A model generated the notes under the pieces. That model was given only the letters and a program-made list of their open reading frames with translations. It was not told where the DNA came from and made no database searches. DNA of 53,423 nucleotides from Streptomyces longispororuber (lineage in GTDB: Bacteria; Actinomycetota; Actinomycetes; Streptomycetales; Streptomycetaceae), in contig NZ_BNBT01000051.1 in the NCBI RefSeq assembly GCF_014656095.1, forward strand, positions 1 to 53,423, read 5' to 3'. A program made the position numbers and the translations under genes. This document shows positions 23,671 through 32,337 of this stretch, in pieces. The stretch's first letter is position 1, and each line of letters begins with the position of its first letter.

Positions 23671-24888
23671 TCACAGGAAACGGCCGATCACCCTGACAGC
23701 CGCCTCCTTCGCCCGCTGCACGGCGGCCCGCCGCCGCCAGCGGGCCGGGTCCATGGCGACGCCGCGGGCGAGGTCCCGGTCGTAGTCGTCGTCCAGCGCG
23801 GCGGTGAAGCCCTCGTCGAGGACGGCGAGCATGACCTCCTCGTCGTGGTCCATCGAGCGGCGGTTGAAGTTGGTGGAGCCGATCAGGGCGGCCACCCCGT
23901 CCACGGTGACGACCTTCGCGTGCATCATCGTGGGCTGGTACTGGAAGATCCGCACACCGGCTTCCAGGAGCCTCGTGTAGTGGCCCTGACCGGCGAGCCG
24001 GCAGGCGCGCTGGTCGGTGTACGGGCCCGGCAGCAGGATCTCCACCGTGACACCGCGGCGCGCGGTGGCGCACAGCAGGTCGACGAAGTACGTGTCGGGG
24101 GCGAAGTAGGCGGTGGCCAGCCGGAAGCGCTCCTCGGCCGAGGTGAGCACGACGCGCATCAGCGTCTGCATGTCCTGCCAGCCGAGGCTGGCCGAGCCGC
24201 GCACCACCTGCACGACCGAGGTGCCGGCCTGCTCGTGCTCGTGGAAGCGGTCCCGGTCGTCGTACAACTCCGTGTGGCACTCGGCCCAGTTCTGCGCGAA
24301 CGCCGCCGCGATGCCGTCCACCGCCGGGCCCCGCACCCGGACGTGGGTGTCGCGCCACTCGCCCGGGCCGCGGGCGTCGCCGCACCACTCCTCGGCGATG
24401 CCGACGCCGCCGGTGAAGGCGGTGTGCTCGTCGACGATCAGGGCCTTGCGGTGGCAGCGGTGGTTCTGCTTGAACGGGGAGAGCCACAGCGGCTTGCGGA
24501 ACCAGGCGACCTCCACGCCGACGCTGTCCATCTCCTCCAGCAGGTCGCGCTCGATCTCCTTGGCGCCGAAGCCGTCGAGGAGCAGGCGCACCCGTACGCC
24601 CGCGCGGGCGCGGTCCGCGAGGGCCGCGGCGAAGTCGCGGGCTATCTGGCCGCGCCAGTACACGAACGTCATCATGTCGATCGTGTGGGTGGCGCCGCGG
24701 ATGGCGTCCAGCATGGCCGGGAAGATCTCGTCGCCGTTCCGCAGCGGGGTGAGTTCGTTGCCCTCGGTCGCGGCGATGCCGATGAGCCGCTCGAGGCGTC
24801 GGCGCAACCGCTGCTTGCGGGTGGCCTGGACGTCGCTGTCGGGTGCGGACGCGCCGGCGGCCGGGGCGGGGACCTGATCCAGGCTCAC
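23671..24888 (-). CDS. Phospholipase D/cardiolipin synthase-like protein
   Basis: A 405-residue PLD-superfamily enzyme with two HKD motifs: HRKALIVDEHTAFTGG (from residue 146) and HAKVVTVDGVAALIGSTNFN (from residue 323), each followed by the expected G-x-N/G-G segment. Such proteins transfer phosphatidyl groups, for example in cardiolipin synthesis, or hydrolyse phosphodiesters. No membrane segments precede the catalytic part, unlike classical ClsA. GTG 24888 has GAGGGGG 7 nt upstream and overlaps the stop of the small upstream gene (GTGA). Confidence 0.92.
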   Translation of the reverse strand: MSLDQVPAPAAGASAPDSDVQATRKQRLRRRLERLIGIAATEGNELTPLRNGDEIFPAMLDAIRGATHTIDMMTFVYWRGQIARDFAAALADRARAGVRVRLLLDGFGAKEIERDLLEEMDSVGVEVAWFRKPLWLSPFKQNHRCHRKALIVDEHTAFTGGVGIAEEWCGDARGPGEWRDTHVRVRGPAVDGIAAAFAQNWAECHTELYDDRDRFHEHEQAGTSVVQVVRGSASLGWQDMQTLMRVVLTSAEERFRLATAYFAPDTYFVDLLCATARRGVTVEILLPGPYTDQRACRLAGQGHYTRLLEAGVRIFQYQPTMMHAKVVTVDGVAALIGSTNFNRRSMDHDEEVMLAVLDEGFTAALDDDYDRDLARGVAMDPARWRRRAAVQRAKEAAVRVIGRFL

Positions 24889-25106
24889 GCGACCCCCTCG
24901 GCTCTGCGGCGGGCCGCGCTCGGGTGGGTCGCGGTGTGGCGCGGTGCCCCTGCCCACCGGTCGGCCTCCGCGACGGCTTCCCGCGCCCGGCGCGCCCTCC
25001 CCCGCGGCTGCGGCCGCGGCTTCAGTTCCGGACCCGGCTCCGGCTCCCGTTCCGGCTCCGGCTCCGGCCCCGGCTTCGGGCCGCTGGGAGCATCCTGTTC
25101 AGGCAT
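24885..25106 (-). CDS. Small Pro/Glu-rich protein coupled to the PLD gene, 73 aa
   Basis: A 73-residue, highly charged peptide. It begins MPEQDAPSGPKPGPEPEPER with an alternating Pro-Glu run and ends with an Arg/Ala-rich helix-like part. A purine-rich ribosome site (GGGGGGAAGG) precedes ATG 25106, and the stop overlaps the PLD start by 4 nt. The low-complexity content makes coding status uncertain, but the coupling argues for it. Function unknown. Confidence 0.5.
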   Translation of the reverse strand: MPEQDAPSGPKPGPEPEPEREPEPGPELKPRPQPRGRARRAREAVAEADRWAGAPRHTATHPSAARRRAEGVA

Positions 25107-25465
25107 CGGCCTTCCCCCCTCGTCACAGGCCCGGACGCACATCGCGCCCGGGCCACCTTCGTCTCACCTTCTGCCACCGTGCCGGCTGCCGCTGTCGGCA
25201 CACGGTGCAGAGTTCAGTCTGTCCGGCGACGCGGGCTGTATGCGATCCGCCGGGAGGCGCCGCCCGTGACCGCGGACACCGTGCTGTACGACAGCGGCCC
25301 GGAGCGTGGGCAGAGCCTCGGCCGTCGCCGCGGACGCGAAGAGAAGGGGGCGCGGCATCCGTGTGCGGAGCACCGGGGGGCGCCCGGGCGAGGAGACAAC
25401 CGCTCGTCGCCGGGGTGCGTCTTCCCTGGCAGTCTCCCGGCTCGCGCGGCTTCGAAGGAGGGGAC
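25107..25465. other. Divergent intergenic region without a visible gene
   Basis: This 359-nt gap lies between the divergent small/PLD operon and the winged-helix regulator and should hold both promoters. A short hairpin (GTGCCG and CGGCAC around 25180-25202) is present. No convincing operator or ORF was seen. Confidence 0.5.
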
Positions 25466-26500
25466 ATGCTTCGCATCCACTTCACCACCGACGACCTGCA
25501 GAACATCCGGCTGGCGCGGGAGCCCGATCCGCTGTGGGAGATCGTCTGCAGCCTGTGTCGCCTACGGACCGGGCAGGGGCCACTCGAATTCGGCCACTGG
25601 CGTCGCTCGGCCCGGCACCGGGTCCCGCGTGACGCGCCACTGCGTCACTCTCTCCGGCACTTGGGCACGCTGGTCCCGAGCTTCGGCTACATCCCGGACT
25701 TCCTCACCCCGCCGGTGACCGGGGCCGCCCTGGCCGAGGAACTCGACCTCCTGCGCGCCACCCCGCGCCCGCAGCTCGCCCGCGACCTGGCCCGGCTTGC
25801 CGAGTCCCATCCGCTCCCCGGCTGGGCCACGGCTCTGGGCAGGCCGGGCGGCGGTGCCGGACTCACCCCGCTGACCGACGCACTCGCCGACTACTTCAGG
25901 ACCCTGCTGGAACCGCACTGGGCCGAGGTCCGCGCGGTCGTCCGAGACGACATCGGCCGCAGAGCCCGGGCCCTGCTGGGCGGTGGCACCCGTGCCCTCC
26001 TGGACAGCTTGCGCCCGTTCGCCCACTGGAAGAGTCCCCTCCTGGAGGTCGACTATCCCGTCGACCGTGACCTGTACCTTCAGGGGCGCGGTCTGCTCCT
26101 CGTCCCCTCGTACTTCTGCTGGCGCCGCCCGACCGCGCCGGCCGACGCGGAGCAGCCGCCGGTGCTGGTCTTTCCCGCGACCAGAAGCCCGCTGGTCATC
26201 GCGCACGCGACCGAGGGCGGCACGGCCCGGCTGCTTGGCCGGTCCCGGGCGGCGGTACTGGCGGAGGTGGTCAGGCGCAGCGACGGCCGGACCACCTCCG
26301 AGATCGCCACGGCGGTGGGTCTGGCACTGTCGAGCGCCAGCCACCAGCTCGACGTCCTGCGGAACGGCGGCCTCGTGACCAGCCGCCGCGACGGCAAGTA
26401 CGTGCTGCACTCGGCGACGTCCCTGGGGCTGCGGATCCTCTGCGCCGGCACGCGCGGCACGGCCGCCGCCCCGGACCGCGGTCTCCCCGCCCGCCCATGA
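25466..26500 (+). CDS. ArsR-type winged-helix regulator with DUF5937-like N-terminus
   Basis: A 344-residue protein. The long N-terminal part (MLRIHFTTDDLQNIRLAREPDPLWE...) is typical of actinobacterial DUF5937 regulators. The C-terminal 80 residues form an ArsR-like winged helix (RTTSEIATAVGLALSSASHQLDVLRNGGLVTSRRDGKYVLHSAT). No metal-binding Cys cluster is visible. The start ATG has GAAGGAGG just upstream. It precedes the Tat-exported protein gene in the same direction with 188 nt between them. Target genes unknown. Confidence 0.88.
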   Translation: MLRIHFTTDDLQNIRLAREPDPLWEIVCSLCRLRTGQGPLEFGHWRRSARHRVPRDAPLRHSLRHLGTLVPSFGYIPDFLTPPVTGAALAEELDLLRATPRPQLARDLARLAESHPLPGWATALGRPGGGAGLTPLTDALADYFRTLLEPHWAEVRAVVRDDIGRRARALLGGGTRALLDSLRPFAHWKSPLLEVDYPVDRDLYLQGRGLLLVPSYFCWRRPTAPADAEQPPVLVFPATRSPLVIAHATEGGTARLLGRSRAAVLAEVVRRSDGRTTSEIATAVGLALSSASHQLDVLRNGGLVTSRRDGKYVLHSATSLGLRILCAGTRGTAAAPDRGLPARP

Positions 26501-26688
26501 CGCCACAGCCGTGGACCGCGGGACCACAGCACCACGCCCCGTAGGACCGCGAGAGGTGGAGCTTGGGGACATGGCCGGGACACCCGGCCCGGGTGCCCAG
26601 GACGCACGGCGCCCTACGGTGGCGGGCTGTGGGCGACGACCCGTCCGGCCCACGCGGGCGAACACGAACAGAAGCGGGGGAACCTTCC

Positions 26689-27540
26689 ATGTCGAATCCA
26701 CTCGGCCGACCGCTCGCCCCACCGCTCGACCGGCCGCTCGACCGGCCGCTCGACCGCAGACAACTGCTCCGCGCCTCCGTCGGTGCCGCCGCACTGGCCG
26801 GCCTGGTGACGACAGGCATCGCCCCGGCGCGGGCCGGCACCGGCACCGGCACCGGCACGGAGAGGACGTCGGAACTGCCGCCCGTGCCCGGCATGCTGGG
26901 CGACCGCCGGGCCAACGAGGTCTGGTACCAGCTCGACGAGGTCGCCCTGTACCGGGCGTCGCCGGAACTGCTCGCCGCGTACCGGGCCATCGGTGCGCAC
27001 GTCGGCGGCAGCATCGAGAGCGGCTTCCGCACGGTGTGGCAGGAGATGAGCAAGTCACCCGAGTACCCGGGCAACTTCCAGGCCTTCATGGCACCGATCG
27101 AGGAACCCCTGCGAGTGGTCTCGCGCATCCAGTTGGAGGTCTTCGACAGCCTGTACCGTCCCTACGATCCCCGGCTGGTCGCCGCCTTCGCCTACTTCGG
27201 CCAGGGCGTGCTCTACGACCCGCGCCGCGAGAACGTCCGCTCACCGGTGCACACGATGGACTCGCCGCCCGGCCGTGCCCCGGTCGGCTACCACACCTGG
27301 CACGCCTATATGCGGGCGATGATGCTGCTGGGCATCGACCGACCGCGCTGGGTGGCGTTCGCCCCGCTCAACGCGTACGCGTGGGCGTTGCAGTCGGTGG
27401 CCAAGCCCTCGACACAGACGCCGAGTCCGCCGCTGCCCCGGGAGACGGTCGTACGGTTCGCCGCGACCTGGCTGCCGCGGGGGCCGCGATGGCTCGACGC
27501 CGCATTCCAGTCCTTCCCGTATCCGCGAGGGATCAGCTAA
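26689..27540 (+). CDS. Tat-exported protein of unknown function, 283 aa
   Basis: The N-terminus has a repeated LDRP element (three 12-nt copies, GCTCGACCGGCC) running straight into a twin-arginine motif, LDRRQLLRASVGAAALAGLV, then a cleavage-like APARAG. A short Gly-Thr repeat follows. The mature domain is rich in Trp/Tyr and helical-looking (RRANEVWYQLDEVALYR; IESGFRTVWQEMSKSPEYP; VGYHTWHAYMRAMMLLGI). No family recognised. It converges on the lasso ABC permease gene with a 24-nt gap, so it is not part of that operon. Confidence 0.8.
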   Translation: MSNPLGRPLAPPLDRPLDRPLDRRQLLRASVGAAALAGLVTTGIAPARAGTGTGTGTERTSELPPVPGMLGDRRANEVWYQLDEVALYRASPELLAAYRAIGAHVGGSIESGFRTVWQEMSKSPEYPGNFQAFMAPIEEPLRVVSRIQLEVFDSLYRPYDPRLVAAFAYFGQGVLYDPRRENVRSPVHTMDSPPGRAPVGYHTWHAYMRAMMLLGIDRPRWVAFAPLNAYAWALQSVAKPSTQTPSPPLPRETVVRFAATWLPRGPRWLDAAFQSFPYPRGIS

Positions 27541-27564
27541 CGCCCCTGACGCCCCGCGCGGGAC

Positions 27565-28509
27565 TCACTCGCTGCGGGAGAAGCGGTACGTGGCGACGGT
27601 CAGGGCCAGCGCCGCCAGGGCGGCCACGCAGCCCAGCTCCGCGGCCACCGAAGGGGTCCAGTCCCCCCACTGCGGCCCGGCCGCCCGGCCGCCGAGCCCT
27701 GCGACGCCCTCTCCCGGGAGGGTGCGTCGCAGGGCGTCGACCGCGTAGGTGAGGGGGTTGAGGCCTACGACGGTGCCCAGCCAGCCGGGCAGTCCGCCGG
27801 CCGGGAAGACCGCCCCGGACAGGAACAGCAACGGCATCATGCACAGCCCGATCACGATCTGGAAGGTCTCGGGACGCTTGGCGCACACGGCCACCAGGAC
27901 ACCGAGTGCCGTGAAGGCGAAGGCGATGAGCGCCAGTTCCGCGAGGACCAGGAGGAGTTCGGGCCGGTAGGGGATGCCGACAAGGCCGGCGAGGCACAGC
28001 ACGGGGATCGCGTAGCCGAGGCCGGCGGTCGCGCCCCCCAGACAGGTTCCGGTAAGGAGCGGGGTGCGGCGGACGGGTGCCACGAGCAATTGGCGCAGGA
28101 AGCCGGCTTGCCGGTCCCAGACGACGGACGCGCCCGCCGCCACGGCCGGTGCCTGCACCGCCATGAGGAGGACGCCGGGGAAGAAGAAGGTACGGAAGTC
28201 CCCGGCGTCATCCTGCTCGGTGGGCACGGCCGCGTTGAGGCCGGTGCCGAAGACGAGCAGGAACATCATCGGCATGACGACGCTCATCGCGATCCGCAGG
28301 CGGTTGCGCCCGAACCGGATGACCTCCCGCTGCCACAGCACACGGACGGCGCGCAGATCCGCGGCGAGACGTCCGCGCCGGGCGGCGGCACCTGCGGTGC
28401 GGGACAGGCTTGCCATGCCAGGCGTTCCTGCCATGCCAGGCGTTCCTGCCGTGTCTGCCGTGTCTGCCGTGTCTGCCGTGTCTGCCGTGTCTGCCGTTCC
28501 CATGGTCAC
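27565..28509 (-). CDS. ABC-2 type permease of the lasso peptide operon
   Basis: A 314-residue membrane protein with about six segments (e.g. MSVVMPMMFLLVFGTGLN; FFFPGVLLMAVQAPAVAAGASVVWD; FQIVIGLCMMPLLFLSGAVFPAGG, residues 85-250), typical of DrrB-like ABC-2 permeases. It pairs with the ATPase gene just upstream, overlapping it by 4 nt (GTGA). The role inferred from context is export of the lasso peptide and self-immunity. The N-terminus carries an ADT tripeptide repeat and a TPGMAG repeat; ATG 28416, after the repeats, is an alternative start, but the coupled GTG 28509 has AGGAGG. Confidence 0.9.
   Translation of the reverse strand: MTMGTADTADTADTADTADTAGTPGMAGTPGMASLSRTAGAAARRGRLAADLRAVRVLWQREVIRFGRNRLRIAMSVVMPMMFLLVFGTGLNAAVPTEQDDAGDFRTFFFPGVLLMAVQAPAVAAGASVVWDRQAGFLRQLLVAPVRRTPLLTGTCLGGATAGLGYAIPVLCLAGLVGIPYRPELLLVLAELALIAFAFTALGVLVAVCAKRPETFQIVIGLCMMPLLFLSGAVFPAGGLPGWLGTVVGLNPLTYAVDALRRTLPGEGVAGLGGRAAGPQWGDWTPSVAAELGCVAALAALALTVATYRFSRSE
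28412..28495 (-). repeat. Tandem repeats in the permease 5' coding region
   Basis: Five perfect 9-nt copies of GTGTCTGCC (28451-28495, plus-strand sense; encoding Ala-Asp-Thr on the minus strand) adjoin two 18-nt copies of GCCATGCCAGGCGTTCCT (28412-28447; Thr-Pro-Gly-Met-Ala-Gly). Both units are multiples of three, so copy-number change would keep frame. Confidence 0.95.
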
Positions 28510-29522
28510 CTCCTCGAAGCGGGTACCGGCAGCCCGGCCGGCTCGTTGTCGGCCTCACGGATGGTGCGGCCGGTGTAGTGCAGGAAGGCGTCGTCGAGAG
28601 TCGGCGGCGTCACGGTCACCGCGTGCACGGTCAAGGGCAGAGCGCCGCAGATCCTGGGCACCCAAGTGGCTCCGTCGGCCACCCGGATGCGCAGCCCGTC
28701 CGTGGCCGTCTCCGCCTCGAGGCCGAGGCGTTCGCGGACGGCCAGGGCCGCTGCCGCGTCGTCGGCGGTGCGTACGGTGATGAGGTCGGAGCCGACCACG
28801 GCCTTGAGCGCGGCGGGAGTTCCGTCCGCGACGAGTTCGCCCTCGTCCATGATGGCGATCCGGTCGCAGTGTTCGGCCTCCTCCAGTTGGTGCGTGGTGA
28901 GGAAGACGGTGACGTCCCGCTCCTCACGCAGTCGGCGCAGGTGGTCCCAGATGGCGGCACGGGTCTGCGGGTCGAGGCCGGTCGTGGGTTCGTCCAGGAA
29001 GAGCACCTGAGGCGTGTGCAGCAGACCGCGGGCGATCTCCAGGCGCCGTCGCATACCGCCGGAGAAGGTGCGGACGGGGGCGTGGCGGCGCTCGGTCAGT
29101 TCCACCAGTTCCAGCATGTCCATGATCGCGTCGAGCCGCCGCCGTCGCGGGATGCCGAACAGGTCGGCGTGGAAGCGCAGGGTCTCCATGGCGGTCAGGT
29201 CGACGTCGAGCGTGGACTCCTGGAAGACGAGGCCGACACGGCGGCGTACTTCGTGGGGTTCGTGCGTCACGTCGTACCCGGCCACCAGCGCCCGGCCGGA
29301 GGTGGGGCGCAGCAGGGTGCACAGCATGCCGATGGTGGTGCTCTTGCCCGCGCCGTTGGGGCCGAGGAAGCCGAAGGTCCGGCCGGCCGGGACGGTCAGG
29401 TCCAGGTCGGTCACCGCCTGCCGACCGCCGTACGCCCTGGTCAGTCCCTCGGCCAGGACGGCGACGCCGTTCGCGCCACCGGCGGCGCGGCGGCCGGTCC
29501 CGGGGGCGACGACCGTGTTCAT
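28506..29522 (-). CDS. ABC transporter ATPase (DrrA type) of the lasso peptide operon
   Basis: A 338-residue ATPase with Walker A GPNGAGKST (residues about 55-63), signature FSGGMRRRLEIARGL, Walker B VLFLDEPTTGLD and the H-loop TTHQLEEAEHCD. The C-terminal DrrA-like extension (LTVHAVTVTPPTLDDAFLHYTGR) matches daunorubicin-resistance-type exporters. It overlaps the B2 protease gene upstream and the permease gene downstream by 4 nt each. It likely powers lasso peptide export and immunity. Lasso clusters more often use a one-piece McjD-type transporter; a two-gene DrrAB-type pair is common in actinobacterial ones. Confidence 0.93.
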   Translation of the reverse strand: MNTVVAPGTGRRAAGGANGVAVLAEGLTRAYGGRQAVTDLDLTVPAGRTFGFLGPNGAGKSTTIGMLCTLLRPTSGRALVAGYDVTHEPHEVRRRVGLVFQESTLDVDLTAMETLRFHADLFGIPRRRRLDAIMDMLELVELTERRHAPVRTFSGGMRRRLEIARGLLHTPQVLFLDEPTTGLDPQTRAAIWDHLRRLREERDVTVFLTTHQLEEAEHCDRIAIMDEGELVADGTPAALKAVVGSDLITVRTADDAAAALAVRERLGLEAETATDGLRIRVADGATWVPRICGALPLTVHAVTVTPPTLDDAFLHYTGRTIREADNEPAGLPVPASRR

Positions 29523-29947
29523 CGGCGGCCTCCGTCGCGGTGCCGGACGCTCATGACGGTGCGGAAGAGGGTGACGTCACCCGGCTCGCCGACGGCTCGC
29601 GCGCCGGCCTCCACCCAGGCGTGGGCGCGGAACGGCTGCGTACGGAACCCGGTGCACCAGTCGGGCCACCGGCCGTGCAGACGGCACAGCAGTACGGTGG
29701 CGACGGAGCGTTGCAGACAGCCCCGGCCGGCGCAGCGGGCGCTCACGGTCACCACCGCCCGGCGGGCGTCGAGGGCCTGTTGGTGCGTGGCGGCGCGGGA
29801 CCCGCGGCGGGCCACCGCCAGTGCCTGGCGCAGGCGGCGCGGGGGCAGCAGCACCAGCAACCGGGCCGCGCCGACGGCCGCCCGCGCGCTCAGTTGCCGG
29901 TGCCAGGGCAGCGGGGCCCCGGTCTCTCCGACGACCTGCATGCTCAT
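29519..29947 (-). CDS. Lasso peptide B2 leader protease (transglutaminase-like)
   Basis: A 142-residue B2-type cysteine protease. The Cys-His pair is visible: Cys77 in RCAGRGCLQRSVATVLLCRLHG and His109 in FRAHAWVEAG, with an acidic residue following in GEPGDVTLF. This is the hallmark of lasso B proteins (PF13471). It removes the leader after recruitment by the RRE protein. It overlaps the RRE gene upstream (ATGA) and the ATPase gene downstream (ATGA). Length is normal. Confidence 0.95.
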   Translation of the reverse strand: MSMQVVGETGAPLPWHRQLSARAAVGAARLLVLLPPRRLRQALAVARRGSRAATHQQALDARRAVVTVSARCAGRGCLQRSVATVLLCRLHGRWPDWCTGFRTQPFRAHAWVEAGARAVGEPGDVTLFRTVMSVRHRDGGRR

Positions 29948-30204
29948 GCCGTCACCACCAGCCGGGCCCGGTCCAGGGCGGCGAGCAGCGCGCGTACGTC
30001 CGTCAGGGCGCGGTCGGCGGCATCGGGGTGGAGCCGGGCGAGCCGGAGGGCGGTCTCTTCGGGCGTGTGCCCGTCGAGGAGCAGCCGCAAGGTGGTCGCG
30101 CCGGAGCGGTTGAGCTGCCAGTACCGGCCGCTGCGCTCGTCGAGCAGGACCAGCCCGTCCTCGGTGTCGGTGGCGGTGACGTCGGGTTTCAGGGCGAAGG
30201 TCAC
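29944..30204 (-). CDS. Lasso peptide RRE protein (B1, PqqD-like)
   Basis: An 86-residue RiPP recognition element: beta strands in FALKPDVTATDTEDGLVLLDERSGRYWQLN and a helical remainder with TLRLLLDG and DVRALLAALDRARLVV, as in PqqD-like B1 proteins. It binds the precursor leader (Tyr-Pro-Leu-Phe face) and delivers it to the B2 protease. GTG 30204 overlaps the cyclase stop, and its own stop overlaps the B2 start. Confidence 0.93.
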   Translation of the reverse strand: MTFALKPDVTATDTEDGLVLLDERSGRYWQLNRSGATTLRLLLDGHTPEETALRLARLHPDAADRALTDVRALLAALDRARLVVTA

Positions 30205-32054
30205 GGAGTCTCTCCAGCCAGGGACGCGGTCCCGGGCGCGGGTGCCGCCGCGGACCGCAGCCAGCTCTCGCAGGCCAGCGTGTTCTCGTACGGGACGAGC
30301 TGCCGGGATTGGGTCTTGGGGCCGAGCAGGGCGGTGCGCAGGGCGTCGGGGTCGACGAGGCCGAGCCGGGAAAGGCGCAGGTCGTCGCAGAGGTCGAGCA
30401 GGTCCCCGCGGTTGCGGCGGATGCCCTGGAAGGCCTCGGCGCTGAACTCCCCTTTGCTGCGGCGGGCCAGGATCTCCTCGGGCACGATGCCGCGCACGGC
30501 CCGCCGCAGCACGGGTTTGAAGTCCCCGCTCACCAGACGGTCCGCGATCCGCACGGACAGGGCGGCCTCGACGACCCGGTCGTCGAGGAAGGGCGCCTCG
30601 CAGGTGACCCCCACGTCCTGGAGCGCGGCGTTGAGCTGGCGCAGGGCGCTGCCCGACTGGACGACGATGTCGAGGGTCTGGTGCTGGGCCCGGTCCCGGT
30701 GGTGCGGGCGGGGGCGCTCCCGTTCGGCGGTGTCCCGCAGCAGCCGGCGTACGGCGTCGACGGCGTCGGCGGTCGCCCAGGGCGGCATACGGGGTTCCCA
30801 GCCCCAGCCGAGCAGCGCGTCCCCGGGGCCCGGCGCGGGTGCGGTGAGCCGGTCGGCGGTGGACCGCAGCCATGCGGCGAAGGAGGCGCCGTCGGCGAGT
30901 CCGCGTACGGTCGACGTCAGGGTCCAGCGGTTGAGGGCCCGGAAGCGGTGGATCCTGGGGAGGCTGCCGAGCGGGTGGCTGCGGACCAGCGACCACAGGG
31001 CGGTGGGCAGGACGCCGAACAGTTCGTCGCCCCCGACGCCCAGGAGGTGGCAGCGCGATCCGTCCGTGGCCACGGAGGAGAGCAGGCGCCGCATATGGGC
31101 GCGGTTGCGGGCCCAGGGCAGCGGTCCCTCCTCGTGGCCGGCGTCGGCGGTGGCCGGCGTCTCGTACCAGGTGGGGCCGTCCTGGACGGCGGTGATGTAG
31201 TGCCGGGCGGCGGGCAGGTGGCGGGCGGCGCGTTCGGCCCATTCGGTGTCGTCGTTCGCGCGGTCCACCGGTGACCAGTGGTGGGTGACGAGGTCGGCGC
31301 CCGCCGCGTCGGCCAGGAAGCAGAGACTGGTGGAGTCCAGGCCGCCGGACAGATCGGCGCTGAGGGTGGCACGGGTGCGCGCTCCGACACAGGCGAGCAG
31401 GGCCCGGCGGATGTGCCCGGCCGCCTCCTCCGGCGGCGCGTCGGGCTCCGGCGGCGCCCACCAGCGCACTTCGCGGGCGCTGCCGTCCGGGCCCAGCTCC
31501 AGCCGGCAGCCCACCCCGAGCGCCGACACCCCCGACCACACCGGGCGCAGGGAGAGCGGCCAGGGCGGGGCCGGGGTCAGCAGGCGCAGCGCGATCAGGT
31601 CCCGGTCGGCGGCCGGGGTGGCGTCGTCGCCCCGGCCGGTGTCCGCCCACCGCGCGAGCCGGTGCGGCCCGTCGGCGGCCACGGTGACGCCTCCGACGTC
31701 GGCGAAGAAGATCTGCCGTGCGGTGGACAGACTCCCCTGCGCCCGCGTCCACCCGTCGATGGAGGCCACGAGGTGGAAGCAACCGGGCAACGAGCGTGCC
31801 ACGCCGTCGAGTTGGCCCGCTGTTCGCGCCTCGGCCAGCGCGCGCTCCACCCGGTGCCGGTCCACGGTCGAGCGGCCCAGGACGGCAAGGCGCCGGGGCC
31901 CGGCGGTCACCAGCGCGAACTCGTCGTCCGCCCAACGGCCCACGAGCCAGGGGCGCCCCGAGGCGTGGTGGACCACCCGGACATCCGGGCCACGGGTCAG
32001 CGGCTCGGCCACGGCCGGCGTGGCCGGGCTGTCGGGCAACACGACGAAGTCCAT
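30201..32054 (-). CDS. Lasso peptide cyclase (asparagine synthetase-like)
   Basis: A 617-residue homologue of asparagine synthetase B. The ATP-pyrophosphatase motif is SADLSGGLDSTSL (SGGLDS at 236-241), and GVGGDELFG and ARRSKGEFSAEAFQG are present. The start MDFVVLPDS lacks the N-terminal Cys of the glutaminase site, as expected for lasso cyclases. It adenylates the Asp/Glu side chain of the core and closes the macrolactam on the core N-terminus. It follows the precursor gene after a 283-nt gap with a hairpin and overlaps the RRE gene by 4 nt. Confidence 0.96.
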   Translation of the reverse strand: MDFVVLPDSPATPAVAEPLTRGPDVRVVHHASGRPWLVGRWADDEFALVTAGPRRLAVLGRSTVDRHRVERALAEARTAGQLDGVARSLPGCFHLVASIDGWTRAQGSLSTARQIFFADVGGVTVAADGPHRLARWADTGRGDDATPAADRDLIALRLLTPAPPWPLSLRPVWSGVSALGVGCRLELGPDGSAREVRWWAPPEPDAPPEEAAGHIRRALLACVGARTRATLSADLSGGLDSTSLCFLADAAGADLVTHHWSPVDRANDDTEWAERAARHLPAARHYITAVQDGPTWYETPATADAGHEEGPLPWARNRAHMRRLLSSVATDGSRCHLLGVGGDELFGVLPTALWSLVRSHPLGSLPRIHRFRALNRWTLTSTVRGLADGASFAAWLRSTADRLTAPAPGPGDALLGWGWEPRMPPWATADAVDAVRRLLRDTAERERPRPHHRDRAQHQTLDIVVQSGSALRQLNAALQDVGVTCEAPFLDDRVVEAALSVRIADRLVSGDFKPVLRRAVRGIVPEEILARRSKGEFSAEAFQGIRRNRGDLLDLCDDLRLSRLGLVDPDALRTALLGPKTQSRQLVPYENTLACESWLRSAAAPAPGTASLAGETP

Positions 32055-32260
32055 GTCAGGGCGGTTCCCTTCGTACGGTTCGGGCCGCTCGCCCGGCGAC
32101 TGCGTCGGCGCGGGGGCGGCGAGGTGCGTGCGGAGGATCGCCGGGCGGCGACTGCCGGGCGAAGGCCAGCGAGCGAGGCTTCCGGGCGAAGGCCACCGGG
32201 CGCGACCGCCGAGCGAGGCCGCCGGGCCGGAGCTGCCCCTGTGCGGAGCGGGATCGGCAC

Positions 32261-32290
32261 GGTGGTGGAGGACGTACGGCCTCCACCACC
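32261..32290 (-). promoter_or_regulatory. Hairpin between lasso precursor and cyclase genes
   Basis: Perfect 11-bp inverted repeat (32261-32271 with 32280-32290), 8-nt loop, 48 nt after the precursor stop codon. No T-run. Likely a partial terminator or mRNA stabiliser that raises precursor over enzyme levels. The rest of the 283-nt gap holds imperfect repeats (CCGGGCGAAGGCCA twice, 30 nt apart) and no gene. Confidence 0.75.
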
Positions 32291-32337
32291 GCGCCGTGGC
32301 GGGCACGGCTGCCCGTCCCGCCGACGGGTCCGTCGGA

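Noticed and set aside
28451..28495. CRISPR-like array of short repeats
   Set aside because: The 9-nt units are contiguous without spacers and lie in frame within a coding sequence.
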